Of a stretch of DNA of 64,000 bases, positions 34,740-45,583 are shown piece after piece (within the stretch, counting starts at the first letter, position 1; each line of letters opens with the position of its first letter). The position numbers and the translations under genes were made by a program. The notes under the pieces are model-generated. The model was not told the origin of the DNA, did no database searches, and saw only the letters and a list, made by a program, of their open reading frames with translations. The stretch comes from Eutypa lata. Its lineage: Eukaryota; Ascomycota; Sordariomycetes; Xylariales; Diatrypaceae. The DNA is taken from assembly GCA_022661535.1 (NCBI GenBank), contig JAKULF010000016.1, forward strand, positions 434,001 to 498,000. The letters run 5' to 3'.

Positions 34740-36899
34740 GATAGTGAAATACCATAATATGACATATTATGCTAATTACACGGGTTTACATGGCATAGAA
34801 GAGGTGTGGGGCGGAGGTATAGACTATCCAACTACTGACAGCTGGCAACCTAAGCTTTAATAAGCTGATGATATTTATAAAGGATTAAACATTCACGGGG
34901 AAGAAGGGCTAGAATATTGTTTAGATTGTAACTAGGTAGTTAGTTCTGGATGCACTTTTTTTTTAAAAAAACTTTGGTATTCCATCGTTTTGTTTCACCA
35001 CCTCTCTTATACAATGAACACAGATATAAACTCTCCAAATATCCGTCTCCGCAGGGAATCACATTCAGCTAAAACGATGCGACCTTTTCTTAATAAAGTG
35101 GTTCACTCATGTTCACTATTCCGAATCTGGCACTTAACCAACTAGGTGATCTATAACCGCAACTATGTAGACCTCGATGGAACTTCGTTGCTAGAGGGCC
35201 CGTATTATCCGCGTCTGACTGAATTGAATGTGGGAACAACACCACTGCACCACCGAACAAAAGCGAAATGCTGTTACCTGGGGGCTAACCATCTTCCATT
35301 GTCTTATATAGCGGACACACCTATCACTTAGGACCGTAACACTAGTTCAACACATATATGAGCGTAATTGAGACCATGAGAAAGAGTGAGGTAACTGGAC
35401 GGATTTTGATATAGAAGCTATCACGTAATTACCTTGTAGTCTACATACATACAGCTACATACCTAGATTCCGCAGCTGCCTAGTGCATTCTCAGGATTCC
35501 TTTCCCATACAACAACCACACACACAATACAATTGCTCATTGCTTTAGGATTGATAGGCTTTAGACCCATTCCCTAGAGCGTAGAGCGACATACCTAGTA
35601 CATAGTGAGCTTTGGGGTTTTGTGGGTCTGTTTCTGTATTAGGTTTAGTGCGTACGTATGGGTACGGTTCCGAGCCACAGCGAGCTGCGGCAGTGCGGTG
35701 GCGCAGCCACCTTACGGAGAGAGGCCTGAGTGATGAGGCAAGAAATATGTATGATCTATAAAAAAACATTATACCTTCCGTAACTTGAAGCTAATAAAAA
35801 GCTCCTAAAGATCGAATGACGATGATCGGGCGCCATCTGGGTTGTCTGCTCGACCAAGTAGCTCCGCCACCAATTCAGGAGATGGTTTTTAATATGCCCC
35901 AATCGACTTTTTGAAGCGGCCAGATTAAAATACCATAGTATTAAATACTGTTGAAAATAATCCTGAGATACATGGTATATTGAACTTTAATGATAGTACA
36001 CTAACTACAGGTGTATCTCGTTGTAGCCACTCAATTTAGAGTGTGAATGTAGAGATCGCTACAATCACGTCTGTGGCATTGCCCCAACATCAGCGGCCAT
36101 TCCAGTTGACAGTATGACGACCGACTACTTCACGACAAGTTAAAACGGCAGCTGCTTAAAATTAACTGTTGAAGTAGATTAGAGCAAACCCGAATTCGAA
36201 GATTAATTGTTGCGATCTCAGGACGTTGCACAATACCAGCCGGATGCGTAAAGAAAACCAATTGCTAGTGACACTCAACTGCCCCTCAACTTAGCACACA
36301 CCCGAACACCTGACTCTATCTTCCAGGCTCCTTTTTCCCTTGCAAGCTAACTTGTAGCCCGCCTTTTGGCACACGTTTACATAGATCAGCTTCAACGAAA
36401 TGCAGCCAAACAAAGCCGGAATTTTGGCTGCGCTAACTAACGTATTACCCCGAGCGCATCCCCTCCCATAACCGAGAAGCATTTACTAGGTTTGTCCACA
36501 TAGCCCAGACCGCTCAGCCTAACGTTCCCAAGACCACCGAGAGTTCGATGGCTGCGCGCCTTCGCTTCATTCACGGGCTCCTCGTTATCATGCGTCCAGA
36601 GCTGCACCAGAATCCGACTGAGCGCATCGACACGCCGACATCAACCTTAAGTGGCCTGAGCTGGTGCGTACCTTCGCTTTGGATGACTAAATATCGGCAG
36701 AGACGAGCAGAAACGTGAGAGCGACCGCGCTGCGTATAAGGAGGGTATTAGGACCGGGCTGCGCGCGCGCGCGACGGCAACACGACGGATCTAGAATCCC
36801 CTGACGACTTCTGGACGCTGATGGGGCCTGGTAGACGGTCTGGAGGGCTATGGTTGGCCGCAGCATCGCGAGCGTGGACAGTAGATACGGGTCTGGGAC
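34740..36899. other. Intergenic, decayed sequence
   Basis: About 2.2 kb without a credible gene. A minus ORF at 35545-35769 ends in NPKAHYVLGMSLYALGNG, vaguely TPR-like but too short to call. GC content rises after about 36540, suggesting the start of decayed coding sequence. Confidence 0.45.
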
Positions 36900-36921
36900 G
36901 GACTGGGCGAATCGGTAGCCG

Positions 36922-37222
36922 ACATGGAGCAGAGCGTTGTCGACTTAGAGGAGCTGGAGTTAGAGGGCTGGGAGGTTCTAATTAGGTGGGAATGCGGAAA
37001 CGGGCCGGAGACCGTGCGTTATGTGCTTTATTGTCGTGTGGAGGAAAACGAGGGCGGAAATGACAACGCCATCAGCTGGTGGTGACGGTACGTGGCTGAC
37101 ATGGGGCAGTTCGGCGTCCAGGTCTTTGACAATGTGGTGGATTTGCTGCAGTGGTATGAAGAGCTTCATGTTCCAGATCTGGAGCACCTGGACTGGTACA
37201 CAGACAAGGTCTTCTACGACTA
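36922..37222 (+). pseudogene. Relic of an unidentified coding sequence
   Basis: One frame reads EQSVVDLEELELEGWEVLIR, continues to NDNAISWW, meets an in-frame TGA at about 37084, then continues in the same frame as ADMGQFGVQVFDNVVDLLQW to a TAA at 37220-37222. Amino-acid composition and frame continuity across the stop suggest a gene fragment with a nonsense change; upstream GC-rich DNA (36540-36920) may be its decayed 5' part. Family not recognised. Confidence 0.4.
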
Positions 37223-37684
37223 ATTGACCTCTAGGTTAACTAGCAGATCAATTGAGTCTGTACTACCCATAGTTTTGATGATTTTGCAATCGACGCTTAT
37301 ATATGTTTGGGAATAATCACAGTGCATCAGCCCATGTATTACACAGTTGGTGTTTAATGGTAACCCCACCCTGTATCTATCAGGGAGAGTTCACAAAGGC
37401 ACGAGTGGGTGTAAAAGGTTTGTTCAGTTTTATCTTAAATGTGACAGTTCAAATCACGTTTATCTTTCCTTGCTCTAGTTATCTAAGTTCGAACAATATT
37501 TCCTACATTTCTAGGAGAGAAAGGCCAACGTCAAATTGCAGCCATCCATATAGAGAGAGCTGAAAAAGAAATCGTAAGGAGACCAATCAACAGTAAGGCT
37601 TACTTCACCATATTCTGTAGGTTACTGCCTTAGCTATACTCCTAGCTTAAGCAGTGCCAATGACGCCATTTCGCCTCTCATGAA

Positions 37685-37906
37685 CTACTCGCGGTTCGAG
37701 CGGGTAATAACTAGACAGGTAGCAAGATTAGAAATGGCATCTAACCTTCCGATCTGGTTCTTGTCCTTCCACTTATCGCTATCAAGATCGGCTAACAGTC
37801 CCCAAACTTCTATGTACTTGCGGGATTCATTATCCAAGCCAAAGGCCTCAAACGCGATTTTCATATATTGAACTGCGTTCTGGGGCAACGTGGCGCCTGA
37901 CACCAA
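37685..37906 (-). pseudogene. Short coding-like fragment
   Basis: 73 codons including TLPQNAVQYMKIAFEAFGLD and KYIEVWGLLADLDSDKWKDK. The composition looks like a real exon, with a possible donor after the ..QIGR segment, but no partner exons or start were found. Could be an isolated exon of a lost gene. Confidence 0.3.
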
Positions 37907-38519
37907 AGATAATCCCTACGTTAATTATCTGTAGTCTGCTTTTAAGTCCATAAGGTACATGCTTGGCATTAGGAACATAACGTTATATTATGGAGTTACC
38001 CACGTATTCCTTAGACTTCCGTGCTTATTAAGAGCACCCGTTCCTGTCTACTGTGTGGATAGGGGTTCAATTCGCCGATTACTTAGTTACTAGAGTTGAA
38101 TGCACTTGCTATTAATCATGCGCATGATGCTTGGGAAGTTAGTTCTATCAACTACAGTATCGTCCTAGCGTCTTGTTTCCACGGCGGAATTGATATATTA
38201 GCATAGACTGTATGAAAACTATAGAATGATCGGTTTTGACTGTCATCCCCCTCTGAGATATATTTAGATACACACAATAATTCCAAGATGTCTTATATCA
38301 CAAGTTTCCCCTTTGCACGTTGGTCCCCGTTGCTAGTTGATTTGTAAAGTGCTGTTCAAAGTAACCCAGTATGTAGTGTATTAAGCGTTATGTACAACGC
38401 CTACAAAGTCGTAATTCCCCCCCTTTCCCCCTAAATTGAGCACTATGGTATATGCACCACCATACGATTACGGGCCACGGCACATGGCAAGTGTATTGAC
38501 ACATTCTGCAATCATACTT

Positions 38520-38669
38520 CTCATCACCTGGCAACTGGATGGGCTCATTTGTAGAGAGAGACACTCCTGCATATCAATTGCCTGGCAACCTGAGTTGTCT
38601 TGTTGGTAGAGACCAATTGCTTAGCAACCTGAGTTGCCTCGTTAGTAGAGACCAATTGCCTAGCAACCC
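38520..38669 (+). repeat. 39-bp tandem repeat with dyad GCAA motif upstream of PAT-B
   Basis: Units at 38575-38613 and 38614-38652 plus a partial third and a degenerate leading unit. Each unit opens CAATTGCYTRGCAACC and ends GTAGAGAC. The core is a dyad: TTGCC-T-GGCAA in unit 1 and TTGCT-T-AGCAA in unit 2, so paired positions changed together. A related CTCATCACCTAGCAAC lies upstream of PAT-A. This looks like a protein-binding site array about 560-700 bp upstream of the PAT-B start. Confidence 0.55.
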
Positions 38670-38956
38670 AAAGTTTAGAGTGGAGGTACTCCTGTACACC
38701 CAAGTATTTAATCCTGTCCACCCACCCTCCCAGGTTTTATTTCTCCCTCCCTTTTTCCTCATCGTACAGTTTCCAGCCTTCCCTCCTTGTCAGTGACTTG
38801 GAGTTTACTGTTGATCCCGCCTGCCTTTGACGTTTTTATAACGTCAATTACGCCTTCTTCCTGTGTTTTTGTTATCTCTTTTCCTGTTTTCGGTGTCTGT
38901 TTCCCCTTTCTCTTGTTATTATTGTAGTCAGTCTTCTCTTCCTGTCGTCGTTGTTG

Positions 38957-39227
38957 TCGATCGTCTTTTCCCCTCCCCCTCTCCCCATCTCTCCCCTCTC
39001 CCCATCTCTCCCCTTTCTCTACCCGTCTTCCCCTCCCCCTCTCCCCATCTCTCCCCTTTCTCTGCCAGTCTTCTCCTCGTCTTCTCGTCTTCTTTTCCCC
39101 TTCCCCTTCCCGTTTTTGTTGTCGTCGTTGTCGTCGTTGTCGTCGTTTTCCTTTCCGTTTTTGTCGTTATTTTCGGTTATTCCTTCTTTGTCTTCTCCTT
39201 TTTCTCAGTCACCCCTTCCCCGCCATC
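38957..39227 (+). promoter_or_regulatory. CT-rich promoter tract of PAT-B
   Basis: Almost pure pyrimidine on plus, with a tandem CCCCTCTCCCCATCTCTCCC repeat and a (GTCGTCGTT)n stretch at about 39118-39148. Typical of the region just upstream of many fungal transcription starts; the PAT-A upstream region carries a shorter equivalent on its coding strand. Confidence 0.55.
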
Positions 39228-40712
39228 ATGCCTTCCTTGTCTTCCATTCTCTCCCGCCTCCAGCCCTTTGGTCTGGGATGGTTGGTCGTCTTCCTGTCCG
39301 TCTCGACATGGTCGAATCTTTACGTTTTCTGCTGGTATGTCCGGGTCACGCCGGATATAGTTTCGACCATCCAGCCTGTCCCGGTGGTCAACTCCTTGGG
39401 TTTCGGTCTTTTTCTCCTGGTTATTTCGGCAATCTTCAAGGCCAATTGGGTTGGTGCTTGGGTCCAAAGCCTCGTTATTACTTGGTGTAAGTACCCCTGA
39501 GCCTACTAGAAAGAGAATTGGCTAACCTCGGCTATGAAACCTAGTCTGTGATCGCAAGTGGAAACCCTCTAGAGCCGTAAGTAATTTCCGTGTTTATTTA
39601 CTTCTGTCCAGCTTCAGGGCGTGAAGTGGCTCCAAGGTGTATGTTCGAGAGAATGTCGAGATCTCTCTGAAATATCCGTAAAGACTCAGTCACTAACTCG
39701 AGATATTGTAGTGCAAGGATATAATGCAGGTTGATTCCGCCGCATGGCAAGGCGCCCATTCGTCTCAACGGGGTGTATGGATTCGATACCAGGAAGGTAA
39801 GTCCGAATAATTATGATTGATCTTTTTTTTCTTTTCTTTTTCTTTTCAAGGGTATAGACCCCTTTGTCACATGTCATAGTTCTGACCATTAAAAACTAGG
39901 TCTCCGTCCTCGCAAGTGTAATCGACAAGGCCACTGTGGGTTTCGACTTTCGGATAGGGTGTATCATTGTGAGAGACTAGGTCGCTGTCTCCCGCTTTTT
40001 GATCACTACAGCCCCTTTCTGAAAGTAGTGGTCTACCTTCGGACGATCAAGGCGTACGTAACCTTGTGCAATTACGTCTTTTACGATGCGGGCTGGTCTG
40101 TCCTTCTCTCCATGGTCGGGATTGCATCGTATCCAGCGTATTCTGGTTACTTTGTGGCAACGATTCTGGTGTCGTTCATCATGCTCAGTTGCCTCTCACA
40201 GGCGGGTGTCTTCTCCACCGTCCGACGCCTGGTTGACAAGAACTGCCTGGACATGGAAACTGACGTGAGTACCTAACTAGTCATCTACTTTGTTTTTGTT
40301 GGACTAGCTCTAACCTCTTACACAGTACAGCCCTAAGGTCCCTCGCGCGTGGAACTTTGCGTTCAGGTACGGCCCCACGGCTGAACCACGGCTCCATCTC
40401 AAGACCTTTAAGGGACAGCACCCCTGGGACCTCGGAATCAAGGAAAATACCTGCCAAGTCTTAGGACGCCATTGGTGGCAACGGTTCCTTTTCTGCTGGC
40501 AACCCGAGCGGGTGGCTCGCTATGGACAGTACGGTGGCCGGGACCTCCCCTACGCTGACTTCATTGTCAGGTACAGGACTGAGCTTCTCATGCCTACGCT
40601 CACTCACGTCGCCATCGATGATGGATCTGGTGTCCCTCCACCCCACGGAGCAGCATCAACAACTCGTCGCCGGCACCAAGGGTCAAGTACCGCAAGCTAC
40701 GGATCCCGCTGA
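39228..40712 (+). CDS. DHHC-family protein lacking the catalytic Cys (DHYS), PAT-B
   Basis: Paralogue of PAT-A. Five exons: 39228-39486, 39545-39576, 39712-39796, 39900-40264, 40326-40712 (375 aa). Exons 1 and 4 have the same lengths and phases as their PAT-A counterparts (259 and 365 nt). Two N-terminal hydrophobic spans, GAWVQSLVITW at the end of the second, CDRKWKPSRA, then the cysteine-rich domain C132, C138, H148, C149, C155 and D160-H-Y-S163. The acyl-accepting cysteine is Ser (AGC at 40010-40012), so autoacylation by the usual mechanism should be lost. All other landmarks are kept, including HPWDLG and the conserved YGGRDLPYADFIVRYRTELL tail shared with PAT-A. There are no stops or frameshifts, which suggests a retained non-catalytic protein or very recent loss. 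It has an extra 135-nt intron (39577-39711) absent from PAT-A. Confidence 0.82.
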
Positions 40713-42060
40713 GTATTCAAGCGACTGGTCATGATGACGGTCACTGTACTGTCCACCCTTGAAGTCTAGAGATGTGCTAATTTTATAGGAATTCCACCGG
40801 GCCGGACCAGGCCAGACCAGACTAATAACTAACCTCCCCTCTCTCCTCTCCCTTCTCCTACTAACAAGAACACCGCAGCATGCCCCGGATAATGCACCAA
40901 GTTTCCTGTCTAGCCTCCGATGCAAGAAACACAGGGTCAGGTCTCTCTGATCAACCATACCGCAGCTGCCCCGGTCAACGCCTTCTTTCAGCTCATTTGT
41001 CAACCTGATACGAGCTGCCGAGAGACTCTCCCCTTCCCCTCCCCTCCTCTCCCTTCTACTAACAAGAACACCGCAGCATGCCCCGGTCAATGCATCCAGT
41101 TTCCTGTCTAGCCGCCCTTACAGGAAATGAAGAAGTTCAGTTCTCAACCCTAACATTCCGCAGCTGCCCCGGTCAAGCGTTCCAGCTCATGCGTCAACCT
41201 GACGCGAGCTGCCGAGACTCTTCTTACTAACACTTCGACAAGAACACCGCAGCATGCCCCGGAAAATGCACTAACACTGGTCTGGTCTGGTCCTTAGGTA
41301 CATGGAAGGATCTTCGGCAACGAGCACATCATCTGGTCACGTCTCTCTCGGTTTCGGCTATACGGTTAACGGTTTACCAGTTTTACACTGGTCACGGTCA
41401 CGGTCTCGTCTCTCTCGGTTCGGCTACACGGTCAACGGTTTCCCGGTTTCACACCGGTCACGGTTACGGTCATCGTCACGGTCTTCGGACCTGGCTTTGT
41501 GGTTCTATGTGGCATTCTGCCCTTGCTTGTCTTGTGAGTGTCCCCTGTGGTCTGGACTTCTTGCTGACGCTCGTTTCTTTTTTTTTTAGGCTTTCGGTTA
41601 GGGTTAAGGTCTCGGTATGTTGTTTCTTTTGTTTGTATTCTGACTTGCATTTATCCATGTATTTGGGGGATTTGTCTTGCTTCTCCTTCTTCTCCTGTGT
41701 TTCATTTTGACTTGCTTTCCTGATGTTTGTGTGTTTGTCTTGCTTCTTATCCTCTTTCTTTGTAGTCTTTTGACTTGCTTTATGTACTTGTAGTTATTGT
41801 CTTGCTTCTATTATGTGTTCTCGTCTTTTCTATTTTTTAGTCCTGTTTCAGTCGTCTTGTATTTCCTTGCATGTATTATCCGTTCCTGTATATAGCTGGT
41901 TTTTTTCCCTTCGGGGTTTTCCAGATAAGTCGTCTGGCGCGATAACCAAGCGCCTGGCCGTCCTCTCTTGAGGAAGGAGGTTCGAATCCTTCGACGACCA
42001 CTCTGTCGTCGTCTAGTCCAGTGGATGGGTGGAGGTTCTGTGATGCAGTGTGGTCTAACC
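40713..42060 (+). repeat. Right-arm 3' repeat module downstream of PAT-B
   Basis: Counterpart of the 1-1099 tail. It starts with a GACCA-type array (40798-40830), continues with alternating motifs AACACCGCAGCATGCCCCGG (about 40868, 41067, 41243) and CCGCAGCTGCCCCGGTCAA (about 40962, 41159), then an opposite (TGGTC)n at 41278-41294, a tandem pair of about 63-bp units with GGTTCGGCTA/ACGGTCAACGG (41341-41468; one unit in the left arm) and the tRNA-like sequence. No protein gene seen. Confidence 0.7.
41928..42000 (+). repeat. tRNA-like sequence (B-box bearing), right copy
   Basis: GTCGTC at 41929-41934 can pair with GACGAC near 41993-41998; GCGC..GCGC forms a D-like arm; GGTTCGAATCC is a perfect B-box/T-arm at 41979-41989. 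The presumed anticodon region contains CCTC-TCTT-GAGG, a 4-nt-loop hairpin rather than a 7-nt loop. Nearly identical in the core to the left copy but in opposite orientation, while the flanks have diverged. Confidence 0.45.
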
Positions 42061-42133
42061 CTAAGTGCTCTCGAGCCGTAAGTAATGTGCTGACTTGATG
42101 CCTAAGGGCATGAACTCTAACATAGTATTCACA

Positions 42134-42301
42134 GGTACGGATCACATCAAAGACATTGATATCGAACTACGAGGTATCCAGGAAAGAAGGAATAGTAATA
42201 AATACAAGACTGGACTTTGTATCGAAATTCTTGTTACTAAGCACGTGGAGGTCGTGGTTAAGAGCGGAAATGACACTCTTGTTACTCATATCATAGAGCT
42301 G
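42134..42301 (+). pseudogene. Orphan exon-like open segment
   Basis: A 168-nt open stretch bounded by a good acceptor (TTCACAG) and donor (GTAAGC). It reads TDHIKDIDIELRG and VTKHVEVVVKSGNDTLVTHI. No start codon, partner exon or recognised domain. Confidence 0.25.
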
Positions 42302-42574
42302 TAAGCAAACTTCTAGGCAAGCAGCTATATATAGACTCCTTAGTATACTCTAGCATGAGGACCTAAGACATGCCATTGCCATATTCATGCACCTGTATAT
42401 TAATAGTTCACTACGATATATTCTAATATTAATATATACCACTACGACGCCTATGAACACGTAGCTAGCATGTGCATGCATGTGTTTGGTGACAAGGCTA
42501 TGCATGTCCAAACGATATAGGCTACTAGCCAAGGGGTATGTATGCCTTGGATGATTCGCTAATACTTGTCGAAA

Positions 42575-45259
42575 ATGAAGTCTCACGCGATGAGGGGTAA
42601 ATCGCGAAGCTTTAAAACGCATAATGGTAATGTGCAAGGCAATTCCACGGACTGGTTGAGAAGGCCTGGCACTAAAAAGTGCACAATTCTTCTAGCCCTC
42701 AAATGCATGTCTACCATTGCTGCCACATTCCTACGAATCCCGAAGTCTCAGTACAAAGCCCTTGTTACAGCCTCAGGGCCAAAGGCAGCTTGGTCACTCT
42801 TGGGTTGTCTTGATAAGCCCTACCCGAGCCTCCTCCTACCTACCCTACAGACCAGCAGAAACCCTACGTTCCAGGTGTTCGACATGGAGAAGTGGAAGTT
42901 CATTGATTTTACTAAATACTCCCCTCCCTACGCTCTGAGCTTTACCGCAGAGTGGTGGGGTCTTGAACCATTTCCAGGCAATTTGGTAGCTGCAGAAGGG
43001 TACTGGGACCCCGCTACTGGCTTGAACAATACTGGTGGTTCTGTCTGGTCTTTACCATACACGTGCGCAGACAGTGCTTCTTCGTTCTTCGAGAGATCAT
43101 ACACCGGCGACAACGATATCCATGGTCTTATCAACCAGACCCGGCCTCTTTCCCCTTCAGATACTCTCTGTTCTGAACCAACTCGGTGCTCACAAGACGG
43201 TTGCATCCTGTTGATTGAGGGCATTGGCCGTGCAACCACCGGGCCTCTAGATTCAGATATTATCAGCCTCAGTTACGGTCTCACCTTCCTATCTGCGCTC
43301 TTCTCCATCATAGCTATCATGGGATGCTGCGCATCAACGGAGACGTACCATCCGCCGGACGAGCCCGACCCGCCGTCGAGACTAGCAGGGCAATTCTCTC
43401 AACCAAGTCCCAACATAGTCCTCAGATAATACTACAACCCGCCCCCGCAGCCCCAGCAGCTCTACCCCAGCCTATCTCTCAGCAGAGACAACAGGAGAGA
43501 AGTGGTGGAGTGTGCTGGCCTGCTGCGGCAGCTCTACACGCTGGACCTGGAGATCTGGGGCATGGAGAAGTGCATCGCGGAGGACATGCCGCAGAAGGAA
43601 GGCTACTGTCGACAGGCGAACGACGTCTTCTCCCAGATCAAGACAATGGTGAATGCGTGGCCTCGGGACGCAGATTTCGGATGGAATCGAGAGGAGAAGA
43701 CTATCATCGAGGAGATACGCCATGCAGTGAATTGCTATCGGGCACAGCGATACGATGCTTCGCCGAGATCGAAAACCATGCCTCGAAACACATGCCAAAC
43801 TGATGGCACATCAAGATCAACCAGGGCTAGGATTGAAGAATCAATTAACTGGCAATGGGTGATGACAATTCCCACGTGCTCGATGCGCTCTACGAAGGGC
43901 TTGAGCGTGATCCATTAAGTGTGTTTCTACACGAGAGAATGATCGAAGTATGGAGCGCAAGTGGACAACATGGTGCTATTATCTCCTCCTTTCTTCATTT
44001 CTAAGACGTGAACATAGAGACAACTCCTACTAACATTATTACTTCCAATAAACTAGATGCTGCTCGAGAATATGCTGCCAGGCTTCTCGACATCGACGCC
44101 TCTAATGCTGTAGCTTTGAACTGCCTTAGTCCTGTTAGCGGTCCGTCAAGTAACAGCTATATAAGCCCTTGGAGTAAAGTAAACAATGCAGAGCCATCGA
44201 CATCCAGACCGCATATTGAAAACGAGCAGCTAGAAGGGGGTTACAAGTCCTTACTGTAAGAAGCTACCTTTCTCCTAGAAGAATACGAGATCGCCCGACC
44301 TCCAACTTCAACAACGAAGGCCACCTCACAGACAACCTCACAGACAAAAGCCTTCGAGGAAGCTCTCGCGAACCTAAAAGCCATCAGTTCAGGCCGCGTC
44401 AGCACAGTAGTTGCCACATTCCAACCACCATCGGCAACAGATCTAGCACGCGAGATCGCAAAAAACCCATCACCATCGAACACGCAGAAACTCCTACAAG
44501 AAGACTTCGAAGGCGTCTTCGATTTTAGTGGGCGAAATCCCTGCACGAAAAACAGCCACCGCTCTCCAACGACCAGATCCAACAGCGTCTCATCCACCGC
44601 AAGACCCTCCTAGAAGCAGCACTGCCTCCCTCAGCAGTCCCCGCGCTCGAAGCGGCAATGACGCACGTAGAGAGGAAGAAACTACCAAAGCGCTACGCGA
44701 ACACGACGACGATGTGCGGCGACGCCATCGAAGACATACCGCTAGAGAACTTCTACGTCAGCGAGGACAACCACGCATGGGACATGGAAGAGCTCGTAGG
44801 CTGGCTCACGACGCGCGAAGGCGCCATGACCTCGCGCAGATCGGACGCGTTATGCTGGACGATCAGAGCGCTGATGCGGCGCCCAGCCTACGCGCCATGG
44901 ATGAGTTCTTCGCGCGCACGCCGCGGCGCTGCCCGATGCGGAGCAGATCACGCTGGGGTCGTTGAGGGTCCCTGCGAGGGATTCGCATACGGGGCAGGCG
45001 TTTGATTATACAGTTATGCAGGCTATGAGGGATACGAAGGCAAATGTTACTTGTTTTCATAAGGTGAGTTGTTAAATCGGCATGTTGTTCTTCGTTACGG
45101 TTAAGTTTCTTTCTTTTTTCTCTTTATTTTTCTTTTTCTTTTCCACCGAGGGGATGAATAGTACCTAAGTGAGTTATCTGACTAACTGGCTGACGTAAAA
45201 ACTGGGTGTAGGTTGGAGACTTTCTGGTGCAGGTGGCGGAATTCCTGCGTAGGCAGTAG
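42575..45259 (+). pseudogene. Decayed large gene (or two adjacent genes) of unknown function
   Basis: Coding-like sequence persists for 2.7 kb but changes frame repeatedly. 42575-43426 encodes an extracellular-like region (WSLPYTCADSASSFFERSY) and a hydrophobic span (LSYGLTFLSALFSIIAIMGC), then meets TAA at 43427 and continues in the same frame as YYNPPPQPQQLYPSLSLSRD to EEIRHAVNCY. Further blocks in other frames follow: HVLDALYEGLERDPLSVFLH (43870 on), AREYAARLLDIDASNAVALN (44070 on, TPR-like), KAFEEALANLKAISSGR, FYVSEDNHAWDMEELVGWL (44749 on) and LGSLRVPARDSYTGQAFDYT (44962 on), ending with KV-GDFLVQVAEFLRRQ across an intron 45064-45211. Multiple frameshifts plus the stop point to a pseudogene. 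The TAA is what a CAA codon becomes by the CpA-to-TpA change favoured by RIP. Whether this was one gene or two is unclear. Confidence 0.5.
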
Positions 45260-45583
45260 GTGGGAATCTTTTAGAAGACTGAGTAATAGAGTATATTAGG
45301 TCAACATAGGTGACACAGGGAGGCAAGGAATATTTCTAAGGTATCTATCTATCTTCTCAAACCGCAACCAGTGCGTATATTCCACTAAAAATACAACTTG
45401 CCTCGAAATTAAACCAGCCTGCTCCCTCTTCTTGTCTGTTTCCTGCGTTCTATTTTCCCTTTCCTTTCTTCCCTCCTACCACTTGAACTTTAATACTAGT
45501 GGGTATAGAAAACATCGAAAAGTATATCTTCTAAACCGTAAAGCGGAAGGGCTAGTACATCTACATAAATGGAATTGATCCAG
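45260..45583. other. Intergenic
   Basis: No ORF or repeat of note; pyrimidine-rich at 45420-45480. Confidence 0.4.

Noticed and set aside
38575..38669. CRISPR array
   Set aside because: Short direct repeat without unique spacers, in a eukaryotic genome; better explained as a minisatellite of binding sites.
41928..42000. Functional canonical tRNA gene
   Set aside because: T-arm and D-arm fit, but no 5-bp anticodon stem with 7-nt loop could be formed by hand; kept only as tRNA-like.
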